From the NCBI RefSeq assembly GCF_013185915.1, contig NZ_JAAZUH010000002.1, positions 1 to 64,000 on the forward strand: DNA of 64,000 nt, read 5' to 3'. This document shows, one piece after another, positions 17,789-29,225 of the stretch; positions within the stretch are counted from its first letter, which is position 1, and every line of letters starts with the position of its first letter. This stretch comes from Stenotrophomonas bentonitica. Its GTDB lineage: Bacteria > Pseudomonadota > Gammaproteobacteria > Xanthomonadales > Xanthomonadaceae. The position numbers were made by a program, and so were the translations under genes. The notes beneath the pieces were generated by a model that was not told the DNA's origin, did not search any database, and was given only the letters and a program-made list of their open reading frames with translations.

Positions 17789-18937
17789 ATGCGAGTGGAT
17801 TGGCAGGAAGCGGCCGCCTATCTATGGCCGATCGGGATCGCCCTGGCGATCGGCATCACCGGCTGGTGGCTGCTGATGCTGTTGACCCGTCGGCTCAAGG
17901 GCCGTGACTACCGGCGTGCGCGCATCGCGCGGGTGATCAGCAGACCGCTCGCCTTCGCGCTGCCGATGCTGGTGCTGATTCCGGCACTGGAAGCCACCCC
18001 GCTGGACGGGCGCTGGCTCGATCAGTCCCTGCGCCTGCTGCACATCGGCCTTACCGCCTGCGTCATCTGGCTGCTGGTGCGCGCCGTGGCCGCGGGCGAA
18101 CAGGCGATCCTGCGCGACAATCCGATGGAGGTCGCCGACAACCTGGAAGCGCGTCGCATCCAGACCCAGACCCGCGTGCTCAGCCGCGTGCTGATGGGCG
18201 CGATCATCCTGGTCGGCGCCTCGATGGTGCTGCTCACCTTCCCGATGGTGCGCCAGATCGGTACCGCACTGCTGGCCTCGGCCGGCATCATCGGCCTGGT
18301 CGCTGGCATCGCGGCCAAGCCCGTGTTCGGCAACCTCATCGCCGGCCTGCAGATCGCCCTGACCCAGCCGATCCGGCTGGATGACGTGGTGATCGTCGAA
18401 GGCGAGTGGGGCCGGGTCGAAGAGATCGGCAGCAGCTACGTGGTCGTCCGCATCTGGGACGAACGGCGCATGGTGGTGCCGCTGACCTGGTTCATCGAGA
18501 ACCCCTTCCAGAACTGGACCCGGCGCAGCGCCGACCTGCTCGGCACCGCGTTCCTGTGGCTTGACTACCGCGCACCGATCGTGGCGATCCGCGCCGAGCT
18601 GGAGCGCATCTGCAAGGGGGAGCCGCTCTGGGATGGCCGCGTGTGCGTCACCCAGGTCACCGAAACCAGCGAACACACCCTGCAGGTCCGCCTGCTGGTC
18701 AGTGCGCGCAACTCCGGCGACGCCTTCGACCTGCGCTGCATCGTGCGCGAACGCATGCTCGATTTCCTCGCCCGCGAGCACCCGCAGGCACTGCCGCGCA
18801 CCCGCGCCGAGCTGCTTGAACGCCCCGATCCGCCCGCCCGCACCCCGCGCTCGCAACCGGCCGACGACGTACGCTCGCCCGGCGCCGAAGACGGCCCGCC
18901 GGCGGTGGTGCCGGTGGACGAGCCAACCGTGGGGTAA
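17789..18937 (+). CDS. Mechanosensitive ion channel, MscS family
   Basis: MscS channels open under membrane tension to release solutes after osmotic downshock. The product is 382 aa (E. coli MscS 286). There are about four to five hydrophobic segments in the first ~190 residues, followed by the MscS beta domain (RLDDVVIVEGEWGRVEEIGS, then VVRIWDERRMVVPLTWF). The glycine/alanine-rich pore helix is the GIIGLVAGIAAKPVFGNLIA stretch. The C-terminus is Pro/Ala-rich. Its stop is only 3 bp from the stop of the convergent amidase gene. Confidence 0.88.
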   Translation: MRVDWQEAAAYLWPIGIALAIGITGWWLLMLLTRRLKGRDYRRARIARVISRPLAFALPMLVLIPALEATPLDGRWLDQSLRLLHIGLTACVIWLLVRAVAAGEQAILRDNPMEVADNLEARRIQTQTRVLSRVLMGAIILVGASMVLLTFPMVRQIGTALLASAGIIGLVAGIAAKPVFGNLIAGLQIALTQPIRLDDVVIVEGEWGRVEEIGSSYVVVRIWDERRMVVPLTWFIENPFQNWTRRSADLLGTAFLWLDYRAPIVAIRAELERICKGEPLWDGRVCVTQVTETSEHTLQVRLLVSARNSGDAFDLRCIVRERMLDFLAREHPQALPRTRAELLERPDPPARTPRSQPADDVRSPGAEDGPPAVVPVDEPTVG

Positions 18938-18940
18938 CGG

Positions 18941-20536
18941 TTATCGCGGGGTGTCGTTGCCGAAGGTTGGCGGCTTCCGCGCCCGCGTGCGCTGCTCGTA
19001 GTCGTACGCCAGCTCGATCAGCTTCGGCTCGCTCCACGCGGTGCCCATGAACAGCAGCCCCAGCGGCAGCCCGTTCACGTGTGCCATCGGCACGCTCAGG
19101 CTGGGATAGCCCGCCACGGCGGCGGCGCTGTAGTTGCCGCCGGGAAACGCGTCTGTCTCGCCGGTGCGGATCGGCCATGCCGTGCCCGTGGTCGGCGCCA
19201 CCAGCGCGTCCAGGCGGTCGGCCTTGAGCGCCGCGTCGATCCCCTCGGGGCCGGCCAGGCGGCGCGCCTGGGTGCGCGCGGCGATGTAGGCGGGGCTGCC
19301 CAGTCCGTCGGCCTGCGCGGCGCGCTCCATCAGGTCCTGGCCGAACAGCACCAGTTCCTTGTCGGCGTGTTCGCGGTTGTAGGCAATGATCCCGTCCAGG
19401 TCGCGGACCGGCGCCTGGTGGCGGGTCAGGTAGCGCTGCATGCCCGCCTTGAACTCGTGCAGCAGCACCATCTGTTCGGCCTCTTCCCACTGGCCCTGGG
19501 TCGGCAGCTGCACCGGCACCACCACCGCGCCGGCGTCGCGCAGGACGCCCACTGCGTGCTGCAGGGCCGGGGCAACCCCGGGCAGCTGGTCCAGCGGGCC
19601 GTGCAGCACGCCGATGCGGGCGCCGCGCAGGCCGTCCGGGGTCAATCGCGCGGTGTAGTCGTACACCGCCCGGCCGGGCATGGTCGCGGTCGCCGGGTCG
19701 GCGTCGTCGCGGCCGGCCATCGCGGTCAGCAGGGCGGCCGCGTCGGCCACGCTGCGGGTGATCGGGCCGGCGGTGTCCTGGCTGAAGGAGATCGGCACGA
19801 TCCCGTCGCGGCTGACCAGGCCGACCGTCGGCTTCAGTCCAACCACCCCGTTCATCGCTGCCGGGCAGACGATGCTGCCGTCGGTTTCGGTGCCCACCGC
19901 GGCGGCGGCCAGGTTGGCGGAGACCGCCACCGCGCTGCCGCTGCTCGAACCGCAGGGCGTGTAGCCGAGCCGGTAGGGGTTGCGGGTCTGCCCACCGCGC
20001 GCGCTCCAGCCGGAGATCGACGCGCTGGACCGGAAGTTGGCCCACTCGCTGAGGTTGGTCTTGCCCAGGATCAGCGCGCCGGCCGCGCGCAGTCGGGTGA
20101 CCAGGAAGGCGTCGTCCGGGCGGAACCCGGTCAACGCCAGCGAGCCGGCACTGGTCGCCATCGGGCGCGCGCCGATGTTGTCCTTGAGCAGCAGCGGAAT
20201 GCCGTGCAGCGGCCCGCGCAGCTGTCCGCGGCGGCGTTCGGCATCCAGCGCGGCCGCTTCCTTCAGCGCATCGGGGTTGAGCTCCAGCACTGCATTGAGG
20301 CGCGGTCCGGCGCGGTCCAGCTGGGCGATCCGCTCCAGGTAGGCGCGGGTCAGGGTGACGCTGTCCAGCTCGCCGGCGGCCATCGCGGCTTGCAGCTGGG
20401 TGATGTCGGTTTCCGCGTAGGCGAACGGCGTGTCCGCCGGCGCGGCCGCATGCGCCTGGTTGAACAGATGCGCAGGCGAGGGCGTACAGCCCGCAGAGGC
20501 CAGGGCCAGGATCAAGGCAGTGAGTGGCAGGCGCAT
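18941..20536 (-). CDS. Amidase-signature hydrolase, predicted lipoprotein
   Basis: A member of the amidase (AS) family, with a Ser-cisSer-Lys catalytic triad. From the ATG at 20536 the product is 531 aa: a hydrophobic signal [17 protein letters not shown] with lipobox LASAGC, so it should be exported and lipid-anchored. The catalytic Lys is in [12 protein letters not shown], and the serines in [12 protein letters not shown] and [10 protein letters not shown]. The frame runs 28 codons further upstream, but the signal peptide argues for the shorter start. Substrate is unknown; family members cleave many amides. It is downstream of a DUF2127 gene. Confidence 0.85.
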   Translation of the reverse strand: MRLPLTALILALASAGCTPSPAHLFNQAHAAAPADTPFAYAETDITQLQAAMAAGELDSVTLTRAYLERIAQLDRAGPRLNAVLELNPDALKEAAALDAERRRGQLRGPLHGIPLLLKDNIGARPMATSAGSLALTGFRPDDAFLVTRLRAAGALILGKTNLSEWANFRSSASISGWSARGGQTRNPYRLGYTPCGSSSGSAVAVSANLAAAAVGTETDGSIVCPAAMNGVVGLKPTVGLVSRDGIVPISFSQDTAGPITRSVADAAALLTAMAGRDDADPATATMPGRAVYDYTARLTPDGLRGARIGVLHGPLDQLPGVAPALQHAVGVLRDAGAVVVPVQLPTQGQWEEAEQMVLLHEFKAGMQRYLTRHQAPVRDLDGIIAYNREHADKELVLFGQDLMERAAQADGLGSPAYIAARTQARRLAGPEGIDAALKADRLDALVAPTTGTAWPIRTGETDAFPGGNYSAAAVAGYPSLSVPMAHVNGLPLGLLFMGTAWSEPKLIELAYDYEQRTRARKPPTFGNDTPR

Positions 20537-20594
20537 CCGTGTATCCCCGGTACCCGTGCTCAGGCTAACCAGCGCATGCCGCGCTTGGCAACTC

Positions 20595-21080
20595 TCAGGC
20601 CGGCGGATGGGCCGGACCATGGCGCTTGCGGATGTCGCGGGCGAGCACGCCGACCACGATGAGGTTGATCACCAGCACCGTCCACGAGGCCCAGCCCGGG
20701 TGGCGGATGATCGCGAAAATGTCGAACGGCAGGTAGATGCCGGCGGTGACGCAGCCCAGCCAGGAGGCCCAGGCCTTGGCGCGCCAGAGGCCCCATGCCT
20801 CGAAAAGATGCAGGATGCCGTAGGCGACCATGGCGGCAGCGGCCAGGTGCACGGCATCGGGGCTGATCATGTTGAGCAGCGAGGGCAGGGTGCCGTGATC
20901 CGGGTCCAGGCTGAAACGCCGGATCAGGGCATTGACCCCATCGCGCAGTGGCTGTGGGCCGAGTACTTCCAGCCCGGTGGCAGCCAGCAGCGCCAGGACC
21001 GCCTTGCTGGCTTCCAGCAAGGCGATCAGGTGAAGCCCCGGATGCTTGTGAGGATCCGGGTTGTAGGCGGTGTCGGTCAC
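20595..21080 (-). CDS. DUF2127 family membrane protein
   Basis: A 161-aa integral membrane protein with about four hydrophobic segments. It matches the DUF2127 type: HPGLHLIALLEASKAVLALL near the N-terminus and RAKAWASWLGCVTAGIYLPF in the middle. Function is not known for this family. It starts 10 nt downstream of the bipA stop on the same strand, so it is probably transcribed from the bipA promoter. The amidase gene follows after 58 nt. Confidence 0.8.
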   Translation of the reverse strand: MTDTAYNPDPHKHPGLHLIALLEASKAVLALLAATGLEVLGPQPLRDGVNALIRRFSLDPDHGTLPSLLNMISPDAVHLAAAAMVAYGILHLFEAWGLWRAKAWASWLGCVTAGIYLPFDIFAIIRHPGWASWTVLVINLIVVGVLARDIRKRHGPAHPPA

Positions 21081-21090
21081 GAGGGTCCGA

Positions 21091-22935
21091 TCAGCCGCGC
21101 GAGGCCTTCTTGCGGTCGCTTTCGGTCAGGAACTTCTTGCGCAGGCGGATCTCCTTCGGGGTGATCTCGACCAGCTCGTCGTCCTCGATGAAGTCCAGGG
21201 CCTGTTCCAGCGAGTACTTGATCGCCGGCGACAGCTGGATCGCATCGTCCTTGCCCGAAGCGCGCATGTTGGTCAGCGGCTTGGTCTTGATCGCGTTGAC
21301 GGTCAGGTCGTTGTCCTTGGAGTGGATACCGACCAGCTGGCCTTCATACACGTTGTCGCCTTCGGCAGCGAAGAGCTTGCCGCGTTCCTGCAGCGGGCCA
21401 AGCGAGTACGCCGGGGTGGCGCCCGGGGCATTGGCGATCATCACGCCGTTGATGCGCTTGGCGATCGCGCCCTGTTCCTTCGGACCGTAATGGTCGAACA
21501 CGTGGAACAGCAGGCCCGAACCCTGGGTCAGGGTCTTGAACTCGTTCTGGAAACCGATCAGGCCACGGGCCGGGATCTGGTATTCCAGGCGCACGCGGCC
21601 CTTGCCGTCCGGCTCCATGTTCTTCAGCGCGCCCTTGCGGGTGCCCAGCTTCTCCATGACGCCGCCCTGGTGCTGCTCTTCGATGTCCACCACCAGCTGC
21701 TCGATCGGCTCCATGGCCTGGCCGTCGATCTGCTTGATGATCACTTCCGGGCGCGACACGGCCAGTTCATAGCCTTCGCGACGCATGTTCTCGATCAGCA
21801 CCGACAGGTGCAGTTCGCCACGGCCGGAGACCAGGAACTTGTCGGCGTCTTCCAGCTGTTCCACCTTCAGGGCCACGTTGTGGACCTGTTCGCGGTCCAG
21901 GCGGTCCTTGATCTGGCGGCTGGTCAGGAACTTGCCACCGGACAGGTCCTTGTTGCCGGCGAACGGCGAGTTGTTGACCTGGAAGGTCATCGAGATGGTC
22001 GGTTCATCCACGGTCAGCGCCGGCAGCGCTTCCGGGGTTTCCGGGTGGCACAGGGTGTCGGAGATGGTCAGCTCCGGAATACCGGAGATGGCGACGATGT
22101 CGCCGGCTTCGGCGGTGTCCTGCTCGATGCGCTCCAGGCCCAGGAAGCCCAGCACCTGCGCGACCTTGCCGTTGCGCTTCTTGCCTTCACGGTCGATCAC
22201 CGCGACCTGCATGTTCTTCTTCAGGGTGCCGCGCTGGATGCGGCCGATGCCGATCACGCCCACGAAGTTGTTGTAGTCCAGCTGGCTGATGCGCATCTGG
22301 AACGGACCTTCCGGGTCCACTTCCGGCTTCGGCGCGTGCTGCATGATCGCTTCGTAAAGCGGGGTCATGTCGCCGTCGCGCACGCTGTCTTCCAGGCCGG
22401 CGTAGCCGTTCAGGGCCGAGGCGTAGACGATCGGGAAGTCGAGCTGCTCATTGGTGGCGCCGAGCTTGTCGAACAGGTCGAAGACCTGGTCGATCACCCA
22501 GTCCGGACGCGAGCCCGGGCGGTCGACCTTGTTGACCACCACGATCGGCTTGAAGCCCATCGCAAAGGCCTTCTGGGTCACGAAGCGGGTCTGCGGCATC
22601 GGGCCGTCCATCGCGTCGACCAGGATCAGCACGGTGTCCACCATCGACAGCACGCGCTCCACTTCGCCGCCGAAGTCGGCGTGTCCGGGGGTGTCGACGA
22701 TGTTGATGCGGTTCTTGATCCCGGTCCGCTTGTCTTCCCAGGTGATGGCCGTGTTCTTGGCCAGGATCGTGATGCCACGTTCCTTTTCCTGGTCATTGCT
22801 GTCCATCACGCGCTCGGCGAGCACGGTGCGCTCGGAGAGGGTGCCGGACTGCTTGAGCAGCTGGTCGACGAGGGTGGTCTTACCGTGGTCGACGTGGGCG
22901 ACGATGGCGATGTTGCGAAGATTTTCGATAGACAT
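21091..22935 (-). CDS. typA: Ribosome-associated GTPase BipA/TypA
   Basis: BipA is an EF-G-like translational GTPase used in 50S assembly and stress or cold growth. From the ATG at 22935 the product is 614 aa (E. coli 607). The G1 motif is AHVDHGKTT, the G3 [14 protein letters not shown], the G4 NKVDRPG; EF-G-like and BipA-specific C-terminal domains follow (the latter in [17 protein letters not shown]). The frame is open upstream, but only [16 protein letters not shown] matches the family start. It has a TATAAT at 22982-22987 in the right direction. Confidence 0.96.
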   Translation of the reverse strand: MSIENLRNIAIVAHVDHGKTTLVDQLLKQSGTLSERTVLAERVMDSNDQEKERGITILAKNTAITWEDKRTGIKNRINIVDTPGHADFGGEVERVLSMVDTVLILVDAMDGPMPQTRFVTQKAFAMGFKPIVVVNKVDRPGSRPDWVIDQVFDLFDKLGATNEQLDFPIVYASALNGYAGLEDSVRDGDMTPLYEAIMQHAPKPEVDPEGPFQMRISQLDYNNFVGVIGIGRIQRGTLKKNMQVAVIDREGKKRNGKVAQVLGFLGLERIEQDTAEAGDIVAISGIPELTISDTLCHPETPEALPALTVDEPTISMTFQVNNSPFAGNKDLSGGKFLTSRQIKDRLDREQVHNVALKVEQLEDADKFLVSGRGELHLSVLIENMRREGYELAVSRPEVIIKQIDGQAMEPIEQLVVDIEEQHQGGVMEKLGTRKGALKNMEPDGKGRVRLEYQIPARGLIGFQNEFKTLTQGSGLLFHVFDHYGPKEQGAIAKRINGVMIANAPGATPAYSLGPLQERGKLFAAEGDNVYEGQLVGIHSKDNDLTVNAIKTKPLTNMRASGKDDAIQLSPAIKYSLEQALDFIEDDELVEITPKEIRLRKKFLTESDRKKASRG

Positions 22936-22981
22936 GCGAAAGGGGGCCAGTCGGCGCCGGATTTGGAAAAAGAAGTCCATC

Positions 22982-22987
22982 ATTATA
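22982..22987 (-). promoter_or_regulatory. -10 box of probable typA promoter
   Basis: A perfect TATAAT on the minus strand, 47 bp upstream of the typA start. The -35 region is weak (TTCGCG at 17 bp). It lies in the 213-bp divergent spacer between typA and ppiB. On the plus strand TAGAAT at 23104-23109 may be the ppiB -10. Confidence 0.5.
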
Positions 22988-23148
22988 CGGCTTTCATGAC
23001 AGAACGCGAAAAGGCCCGTCTGCGCATTCAGGTGGGGCCCCGGGCGGCCCCCCGGCACCGCCCGTTCATCCATCGTCGGGGATGCCCGATCCGCTGCCGG
23101 GTGTAGAATCAGGGGGCTCAATACACCCCCGAATTCCCAAGGATCCAC

Positions 23149-24664
<1,516 letters not shown>

Positions 24665-24692
24665 TCGGTTCGCACTGCGAACGATGAAACGG

Positions 24693-24715
24693 GGGACGCT
24701 TCGGCGTCCCTTTTT
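24693..24715 (+). terminator. Intrinsic terminator after mdh
   Basis: GGGACGC and GCGTCCC pair around a TTCG tetraloop, followed by TTTTT. Confidence 0.9.
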
Positions 24716-24738
24716 CATATCCGGCTTACCATGGCGAC

Positions 24739-25353
24739 ATGATCCACCTGCATTACCTTGATGACGCCCTGCTGGTCGCGGAAAAGCCCGCCGGCCTGCT
24801 CTCCGTGCCCGGCCGCCTGCCGGAAAACCAGGACTGCGTGATCGCGCGCCTGCAGGTCCTGTATCCCGACGCGTTGACCGTGCACCGGCTCGACCAGGTC
24901 ACCTCCGGGCTGCTCCTGCACGCACGCGGCAAGGCGATGGAAGCGGCGCTGTCGGTGCAGTTCCAGCAGCGCGAGGTCGGCAAGCGCTACCAGGCGGTGG
25001 TGGAAGGCGTGCTGGACCACGATGCCGGCGAGGTCGACCTGCCCCTGATCGTCGACTGGCCGAACCGACCAAAGCAGCGCGTGGATCATGAAACCGGCAA
25101 ACCCGCACTGACCCGCTGGCAGGTGCTGGCCCGCGACCTCGAAGCCGGGCGCACCCGCGTCGAGCTGGAGCCGGTGACCGGGCGCAGCCACCAGTTGCGG
25201 CTGCACATGGCGAGCCTGGGCCACCCCATCGTCGGCGACGTGCTGTACGGCGCCATGCCGGCCTCGCGCGTGTACCTGCATGCCTGCAGACTGCAGTTCA
25301 CCCACCCGTTGACCGGGCAGGCCCTCGCGTTCGAATCATCCGTTCCCTGGTAA
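24739..25353 (+). CDS. RluA-family RNA pseudouridine synthase
   Basis: Converts uridine to pseudouridine in RNA. The product is 204 aa, near E. coli RluA (219 aa), and has no S4 domain. The catalytic motif is VHRLDQVTSGLLLHA, whose Asp is the nucleophile. The C-terminal GRSHQLRLHMASLGHPIVGD is typical. Length and motif point to RluA (23S U746 and tRNA U32), but sister enzymes cannot be excluded, so no symbol is given. It begins just after the mdh terminator. Confidence 0.88.
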   Translation: MIHLHYLDDALLVAEKPAGLLSVPGRLPENQDCVIARLQVLYPDALTVHRLDQVTSGLLLHARGKAMEAALSVQFQQREVGKRYQAVVEGVLDHDAGEVDLPLIVDWPNRPKQRVDHETGKPALTRWQVLARDLEAGRTRVELEPVTGRSHQLRLHMASLGHPIVGDVLYGAMPASRVYLHACRLQFTHPLTGQALAFESSVPW

Positions 25354-25434
25354 CGCCGTACGACCAAGGTCGGACGGTCTGCCGGCTGCCATCGGACTAT
25401 GCTCGATCCCATGGCTTTGTCTGGGAGGGCTGTC

Positions 25435-27312
25435 ATGCGTTACGAAGATGTCTACCGCCGATCGGTCGAGGAACCTGAAGCCTTCTGGGCCGAGGAAGCG
25501 CACCGCATCTACTGGCACGTGCCGCCGCAACAGGTGCTGGACTACAGCAACCCGCCGTTCCGTCGCTGGTACGTCGGGGGCCAGACCAACCTCTGCTACA
25601 ACGCGGTCGACCGTCACCTGGCCGAGCGCCCGGACCAGCTTGCGCTGGTGGCCATTTCCACCGAAACCAACGTCACCCGCGAGATCACCTATCGCGAGCT
25701 GTACCGCGAAGTGAACGCGTTTGCCGCGGTGCTGCAGCGCCTGGACGTGCAGCGAGGCGACCGCGTGGTCATCTACATGCCGAACATGGCCGAGGCGGTG
25801 TTCGCCATGCTCGCCTGCGCGCGCATCGGCGCGATCCACTCGGTGGTATTCGGTGGTTTCGCCGCGCACAACCTGGCGCTGCGCATCGATGATGCCGCGC
25901 CCAGGCTGCTGATCGCCGCCGACGCCGGCAAGCGTGGTGGCAAGGTCATTCCGTACAAGGCGATGGTCGACGCGGCCTGCGCCGAAGCGCAGTCGCCGCC
26001 GCCGCATGTATTGATCGTGTCGCGTGGGCTGGACCCGGCCGAGCCCAAGGTGCCGGGCCGTGACGTGGACTACGCCACGCTGCGCGAGGAAGTGGGCGAC
26101 CAGGATGTACCGGTGGTGTGGTTGGAATCAAACGAACCGAGCTACCTGCTGTACACCTCCGGCACCACTGGCAAGCCCAAGGGCGTGCAGCGCGACGTCG
26201 GCGGTTACGCGGTGGCGATGGCGCAGTCGATGGAAACCGTGTTCGATTGCAAGCCGGGCCAGGTGATGTTCTCCACCTCGGACGTCGGCTGGGCCGTCGG
26301 CCATTCCTACAACGTGTACGGCCCGCTGATCGGCGGCTGCACCTCGCTGCTGTACGAAGGGTTGCCGACGAATCCGGATCCGGGCATCTGGTGGGCGCTG
26401 TGCGAACAGTACGGCGTGCGCACGCTGTTCTCCTCACCCACCGCGATCCGCGTGCTGAAGAAGCACGACGCCGATTTCATCAAGCGCCACGACCTGGCCG
26501 CACTCAAATATGTGTTCCTCGCCGGCGAGCCGCTCGACGAACCCACCGCGCACTGGATCAACGATGCGCTGGGCAAGCCGATCATCGACAACTACTGGCA
26601 GACCGAAACCGGCTGGCCGGCGCTGACCCTGCTGCCGGGCGTGGACCTCAAGCCGGTGCGTTTCGGCTCGCCGGGCTTCCCCAATCTCGGCTACCGGATG
26701 AAGGTGATCGACGAGAACACCGGCCTCGAAGTGCAGCCGGGGCAGAAGGGCGTGCTGGTGATGGTGCCGCCGCTGCCGCCGGGCTGCATGAGCACGGTCT
26801 GGAACGACGACGCGCGCTTCCTGCAGAGCTACTTCAGCCACTTCAAGGAACTGCTGTACAGCTCGCTGGACTGGGCGATCCGCGACGAAGACGGCTACAC
26901 CTTCATCCTCGGCCGCACCGACGATGTGATCAACGTGGCCGGGCACCGGCTCGGCACCCGCGAGATCGAGGAGTGCATTTCCGGGCACCCGCTGGTGGCC
27001 GAAGCAGCGGTGATCGGGGTCAAGGACGAACTGAAGGGCCAGGTGCCGCTGGTGTTCGTCACCCTCAAGCAGGCCGTGGGCGAGGAGGGCGCTGCAGTGG
27101 TCGCCGAAATGATGCAGCGGGTCACCCAGAGCCTGGGCGCGGTGGCGCGCCCGGCGCACATCCACCTGGTCAACGCCCTGCCCAAAACCCGCTCCGGCAA
27201 GCTGCTGCGTCGCTCCCTGCAGGCCCTGGCCGAACACCGCGACCCGGGCGACCTGTCGACCCTGGACGACCCGGGCGCGCTGGACGAGATCCGGCGCGCG
27301 CTGGGGCGCTGA
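25435..27312 (+). CDS. prpE: Propionyl-CoA synthetase-type acyl-CoA ligase
   Basis: Activates propionate (or another short-chain acid) to the CoA thioester via an acyl-adenylate. From the ATG at 25435, preceded by GGGAGG, the product is 625 aa (MRYEDVYRRSVEEPEAFWAE). The AMP-binding loop is YTSGTTGKPKGVQRD; other motifs are NYWQTETGWP, and the lysine that is regulated by acetylation in the family lies in KTRSGKLLRR. The N-terminus and GGY after the loop fit PrpE better than AcsA. There are no prp cycle genes nearby. Confidence 0.87.
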   Translation: MRYEDVYRRSVEEPEAFWAEEAHRIYWHVPPQQVLDYSNPPFRRWYVGGQTNLCYNAVDRHLAERPDQLALVAISTETNVTREITYRELYREVNAFAAVLQRLDVQRGDRVVIYMPNMAEAVFAMLACARIGAIHSVVFGGFAAHNLALRIDDAAPRLLIAADAGKRGGKVIPYKAMVDAACAEAQSPPPHVLIVSRGLDPAEPKVPGRDVDYATLREEVGDQDVPVVWLESNEPSYLLYTSGTTGKPKGVQRDVGGYAVAMAQSMETVFDCKPGQVMFSTSDVGWAVGHSYNVYGPLIGGCTSLLYEGLPTNPDPGIWWALCEQYGVRTLFSSPTAIRVLKKHDADFIKRHDLAALKYVFLAGEPLDEPTAHWINDALGKPIIDNYWQTETGWPALTLLPGVDLKPVRFGSPGFPNLGYRMKVIDENTGLEVQPGQKGVLVMVPPLPPGCMSTVWNDDARFLQSYFSHFKELLYSSLDWAIRDEDGYTFILGRTDDVINVAGHRLGTREIEECISGHPLVAEAAVIGVKDELKGQVPLVFVTLKQAVGEEGAAVVAEMMQRVTQSLGAVARPAHIHLVNALPKTRSGKLLRRSLQALAEHRDPGDLSTLDDPGALDEIRRALGR

Positions 27313-27321
27313 CCTCAGGTG

Positions 27322-27344
27322 GCCCGGGCATGCATCGCCCGGGT
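27322..27344 (+). terminator. GC-rich hairpin after prpE
   Basis: GCCCGGGC and GCCCGGGT pair around a short loop, 10 nt after the prpE stop. No T-run; weak or REP-like. Confidence 0.4.
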
Positions 27345-27523
27345 CATCCGCCCTTGGTGCGCTGCACCAATCCAATTTATGAACGTCGGTTAAGCTTCAG
27401 GGGCAATGTGCCGAATCTACCCATGGCAGCTGCTCGGGGGAGTAGGCAATCGCAAGGGGGCGTACCGCCGGGCTCAGATGTCCGGGAAGGGCGTGGCAGT
27501 AGAAGTGGTACAGGGGGACACCA

Positions 27524-28018
27524 ATGGCGTACATCCATGCCAAGACGGCCGCTGGCCGTCAGGAAATCGAAGATCGTGCGCGCCGGCTGCTGCCGGGGCT
27601 GCGCTCCATTCTGCTGATGGTCGATGGTCAGCGTGATGACAATGAACTGACGGCCATGTTGCCGGGGCTGCGCGCGCCCGACGACGCGCTGGCGCAGTTG
27701 GCAGAGATGGGACTGATCGAAGTGGTCGGCGGCGCGCTGGCGCCGAGCGCGCCGCGCGCGCTCACCACCGGTCGCGAGCAGGACCCGGTGCTGTACAAGC
27801 AGTTGTATGACTGGATGAGCGAATCGGTACGCAGGCACTTGGGCCTGAAGGGCTACTTCATGCAGCTCAAGATCGAACGCTGTACCGACGCGGCCGGCCT
27901 GGAAAAACTGTGGCCGGACATGGCCGCTGCGGTGTCCAAGGCAAAGAGCCCGGCGCTGGCCAACCGCTGGATGGAGGAGACCCGGGCGTTGCTGCAGAGC
28001 GACGCGCAACCGGCCTGA
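27524..28018 (+). CDS. Hypothetical protein, possible winged-helix-like N-terminus
   Basis: I do not recognise a named family. The product is 164 aa, soluble, no signal peptide, preceded by AGGGGG. The N-terminal half (LLPGLRSILLMVDGQRDDNE, then ALAQLAEMGLIEVVGG) looks like the small helix-turn-helix-like domains of the 'LL-VDG---LA-L---GL' type found in many proteobacterial proteins. The C-terminal half is helical (LYDWMSESVRRHLGLKGYFM). It stands alone, 211 nt after prpE and convergent with a GST gene. The domain reading is inference. Confidence 0.7.
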   Translation: MAYIHAKTAAGRQEIEDRARRLLPGLRSILLMVDGQRDDNELTAMLPGLRAPDDALAQLAEMGLIEVVGGALAPSAPRALTTGREQDPVLYKQLYDWMSESVRRHLGLKGYFMQLKIERCTDAAGLEKLWPDMAAAVSKAKSPALANRWMEETRALLQSDAQPA

Positions 28019-28020
28019 AA

Positions 28021-28053
28021 CGAACGAAGCCTCGGCTCACCGGGCTTCGTTCG
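28021..28053. terminator. Bidirectional hairpin between convergent genes
   Basis: CGAACGAAGCC (28021-28031) and GGCTTCGTTCG (28043-28053) form an 11-bp perfect stem between the stops of the 164-aa gene and the GST gene. No long T-run on either side. Confidence 0.6.
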
Positions 28054-28065
28054 CGGTGATGCGCG

Positions 28066-28677
28066 TTATTGCAGGCCTTCGGCTTGCAGTACCGACTTCA
28101 CGCCCGCGTCGGCTTCCATGCGGGTCTTGAACGCGGCCAGGTTGCCCAGGCCGCTGAGATCGATCTTGGCCGCAGCCGCCCAGCGCAGGGTGATGTAGAA
28201 GTACGGGTCGGCGTAGCTGCGGAATCCGGCCAGCCACGGCTTGTCGGCGAGCTGGCGGTTGGCGGTTTCGAACAGGCCGCGCAGGCGCTTGCGGGCGGCG
28301 TCGCGGACCGCGTCGTACTGCGCTTCGTCGCCGATGAACTTGCCCGGCCCGAACAGCGGCGAGAACGCCGGGTGCACGTCCGAATTGACGAAGGCCAGCC
28401 AGCGGTTGGCTTCGGCGCGCTGCTGCGGGCTGCCGTCGCCGGCCAGGCCGGCCTGCGGATAGCTGTCGGCGATGTAGCCCATGATGGCCGAGTTCTGGGT
28501 CAGCACGAAGCTGCCATCGACGATCGCCGGCACCGCGCCGGCCGGATTGATCGCCAGGAATGCCGGGGCCTTCAGCGTGTCCTTGTCGAGCAGCTCCACC
28601 TCATACGGCTGGCCGGTCCACTGCAGGGCGATATGGTCGGCGGTGGAGCAGGCTCCGGGCTTGCTGTACAGCTTCAT
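28066..28677 (-). CDS. Glutathione S-transferase, beta-like
   Basis: Conjugates glutathione or acts as a thiol redox enzyme. The product is 203 aa (E. coli GstA 201). The N-terminal thioredoxin-like domain starts MKLYSKPGACSTADHIALQW, in which Cys10 is the beta-class active-site cysteine; NPAGAVPAIVD contains the cis-proline. The helical C-terminal domain follows. It is convergent with the 164-aa gene. Substrate unknown. Confidence 0.88.
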   Translation of the reverse strand: MKLYSKPGACSTADHIALQWTGQPYEVELLDKDTLKAPAFLAINPAGAVPAIVDGSFVLTQNSAIMGYIADSYPQAGLAGDGSPQQRAEANRWLAFVNSDVHPAFSPLFGPGKFIGDEAQYDAVRDAARKRLRGLFETANRQLADKPWLAGFRSYADPYFYITLRWAAAAKIDLSGLGNLAAFKTRMEADAGVKSVLQAEGLQ

Positions 28678-28766
28678 GGGTAACTCCGTCGGATTGCGGG
28701 AAAGATGAACGGCCCACTATTCCAGAGCCGCCTCCGCATCCTCAACGGTATGGCCGTAACAGACCG

Positions 28767-29225
28767 TTACGACGCGCGTGGCTTGAGTTTCTGCACGCGA
28801 TAGAAGGTGTGGTCGCCGATGGTGGCCACCTGGTAGGCGTTGCGCCAGCTCGGGTTGGCGATCGACAGCGCCGCGAAGTGGCTGGCCCCGGGCACGATCT
28901 CCTTGCGCTCGCCGGCCGGCAGGGCCCAGTTGCGCTCGGCATCGAAGGCCACGGTCATGGCTTCTTCCCAAGCATCGCTGTTGGCCAGCTGGGTGCCGGG
29001 CGCGACGATGGTCGGGGCGAACTGCTTGCGCGCAGTCACCACCTTGCACATCGAGTCGCCCCACAGCCCGCTGTCAAGGCGGCGCAGTGCCACTTCCGCA
29101 ACGGCTTGCTGGCCGCGCAGGGTCTGGTCACGCGCTTCGAGGTAGACGGTCGTGCTCAGGCACAACGAATCGGCGGCCGGCTGCGGCAACAACTGCGACA
29201 GCCAGAGTATCCAGGCCAGTTTCAT
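28767..29225 (-). CDS. SleB-type cell wall hydrolase, secreted
   Basis: A Hydrolase_2 (SleB/CwlJ-like) domain protein, probably acting on peptidoglycan. From the ATG at 29225 (AAGGAG just upstream) the product is 152 aa, with an N-terminal hydrophobic segment MKLAWILWLSQLLPQPAA as signal or anchor. The family motif is CLSTTVYLEARDQTLRGQQA, whose Glu is the likely catalytic residue; VAEVALRRLDS follows. In spore formers this domain degrades cortex; here a housekeeping role is more likely. A 27-codon upstream extension is rejected. Confidence 0.8.
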   Translation of the reverse strand: MKLAWILWLSQLLPQPAADSLCLSTTVYLEARDQTLRGQQAVAEVALRRLDSGLWGDSMCKVVTARKQFAPTIVAPGTQLANSDAWEEAMTVAFDAERNWALPAGERKEIVPGASHFAALSIANPSWRNAYQVATIGDHTFYRVQKLKPRAS

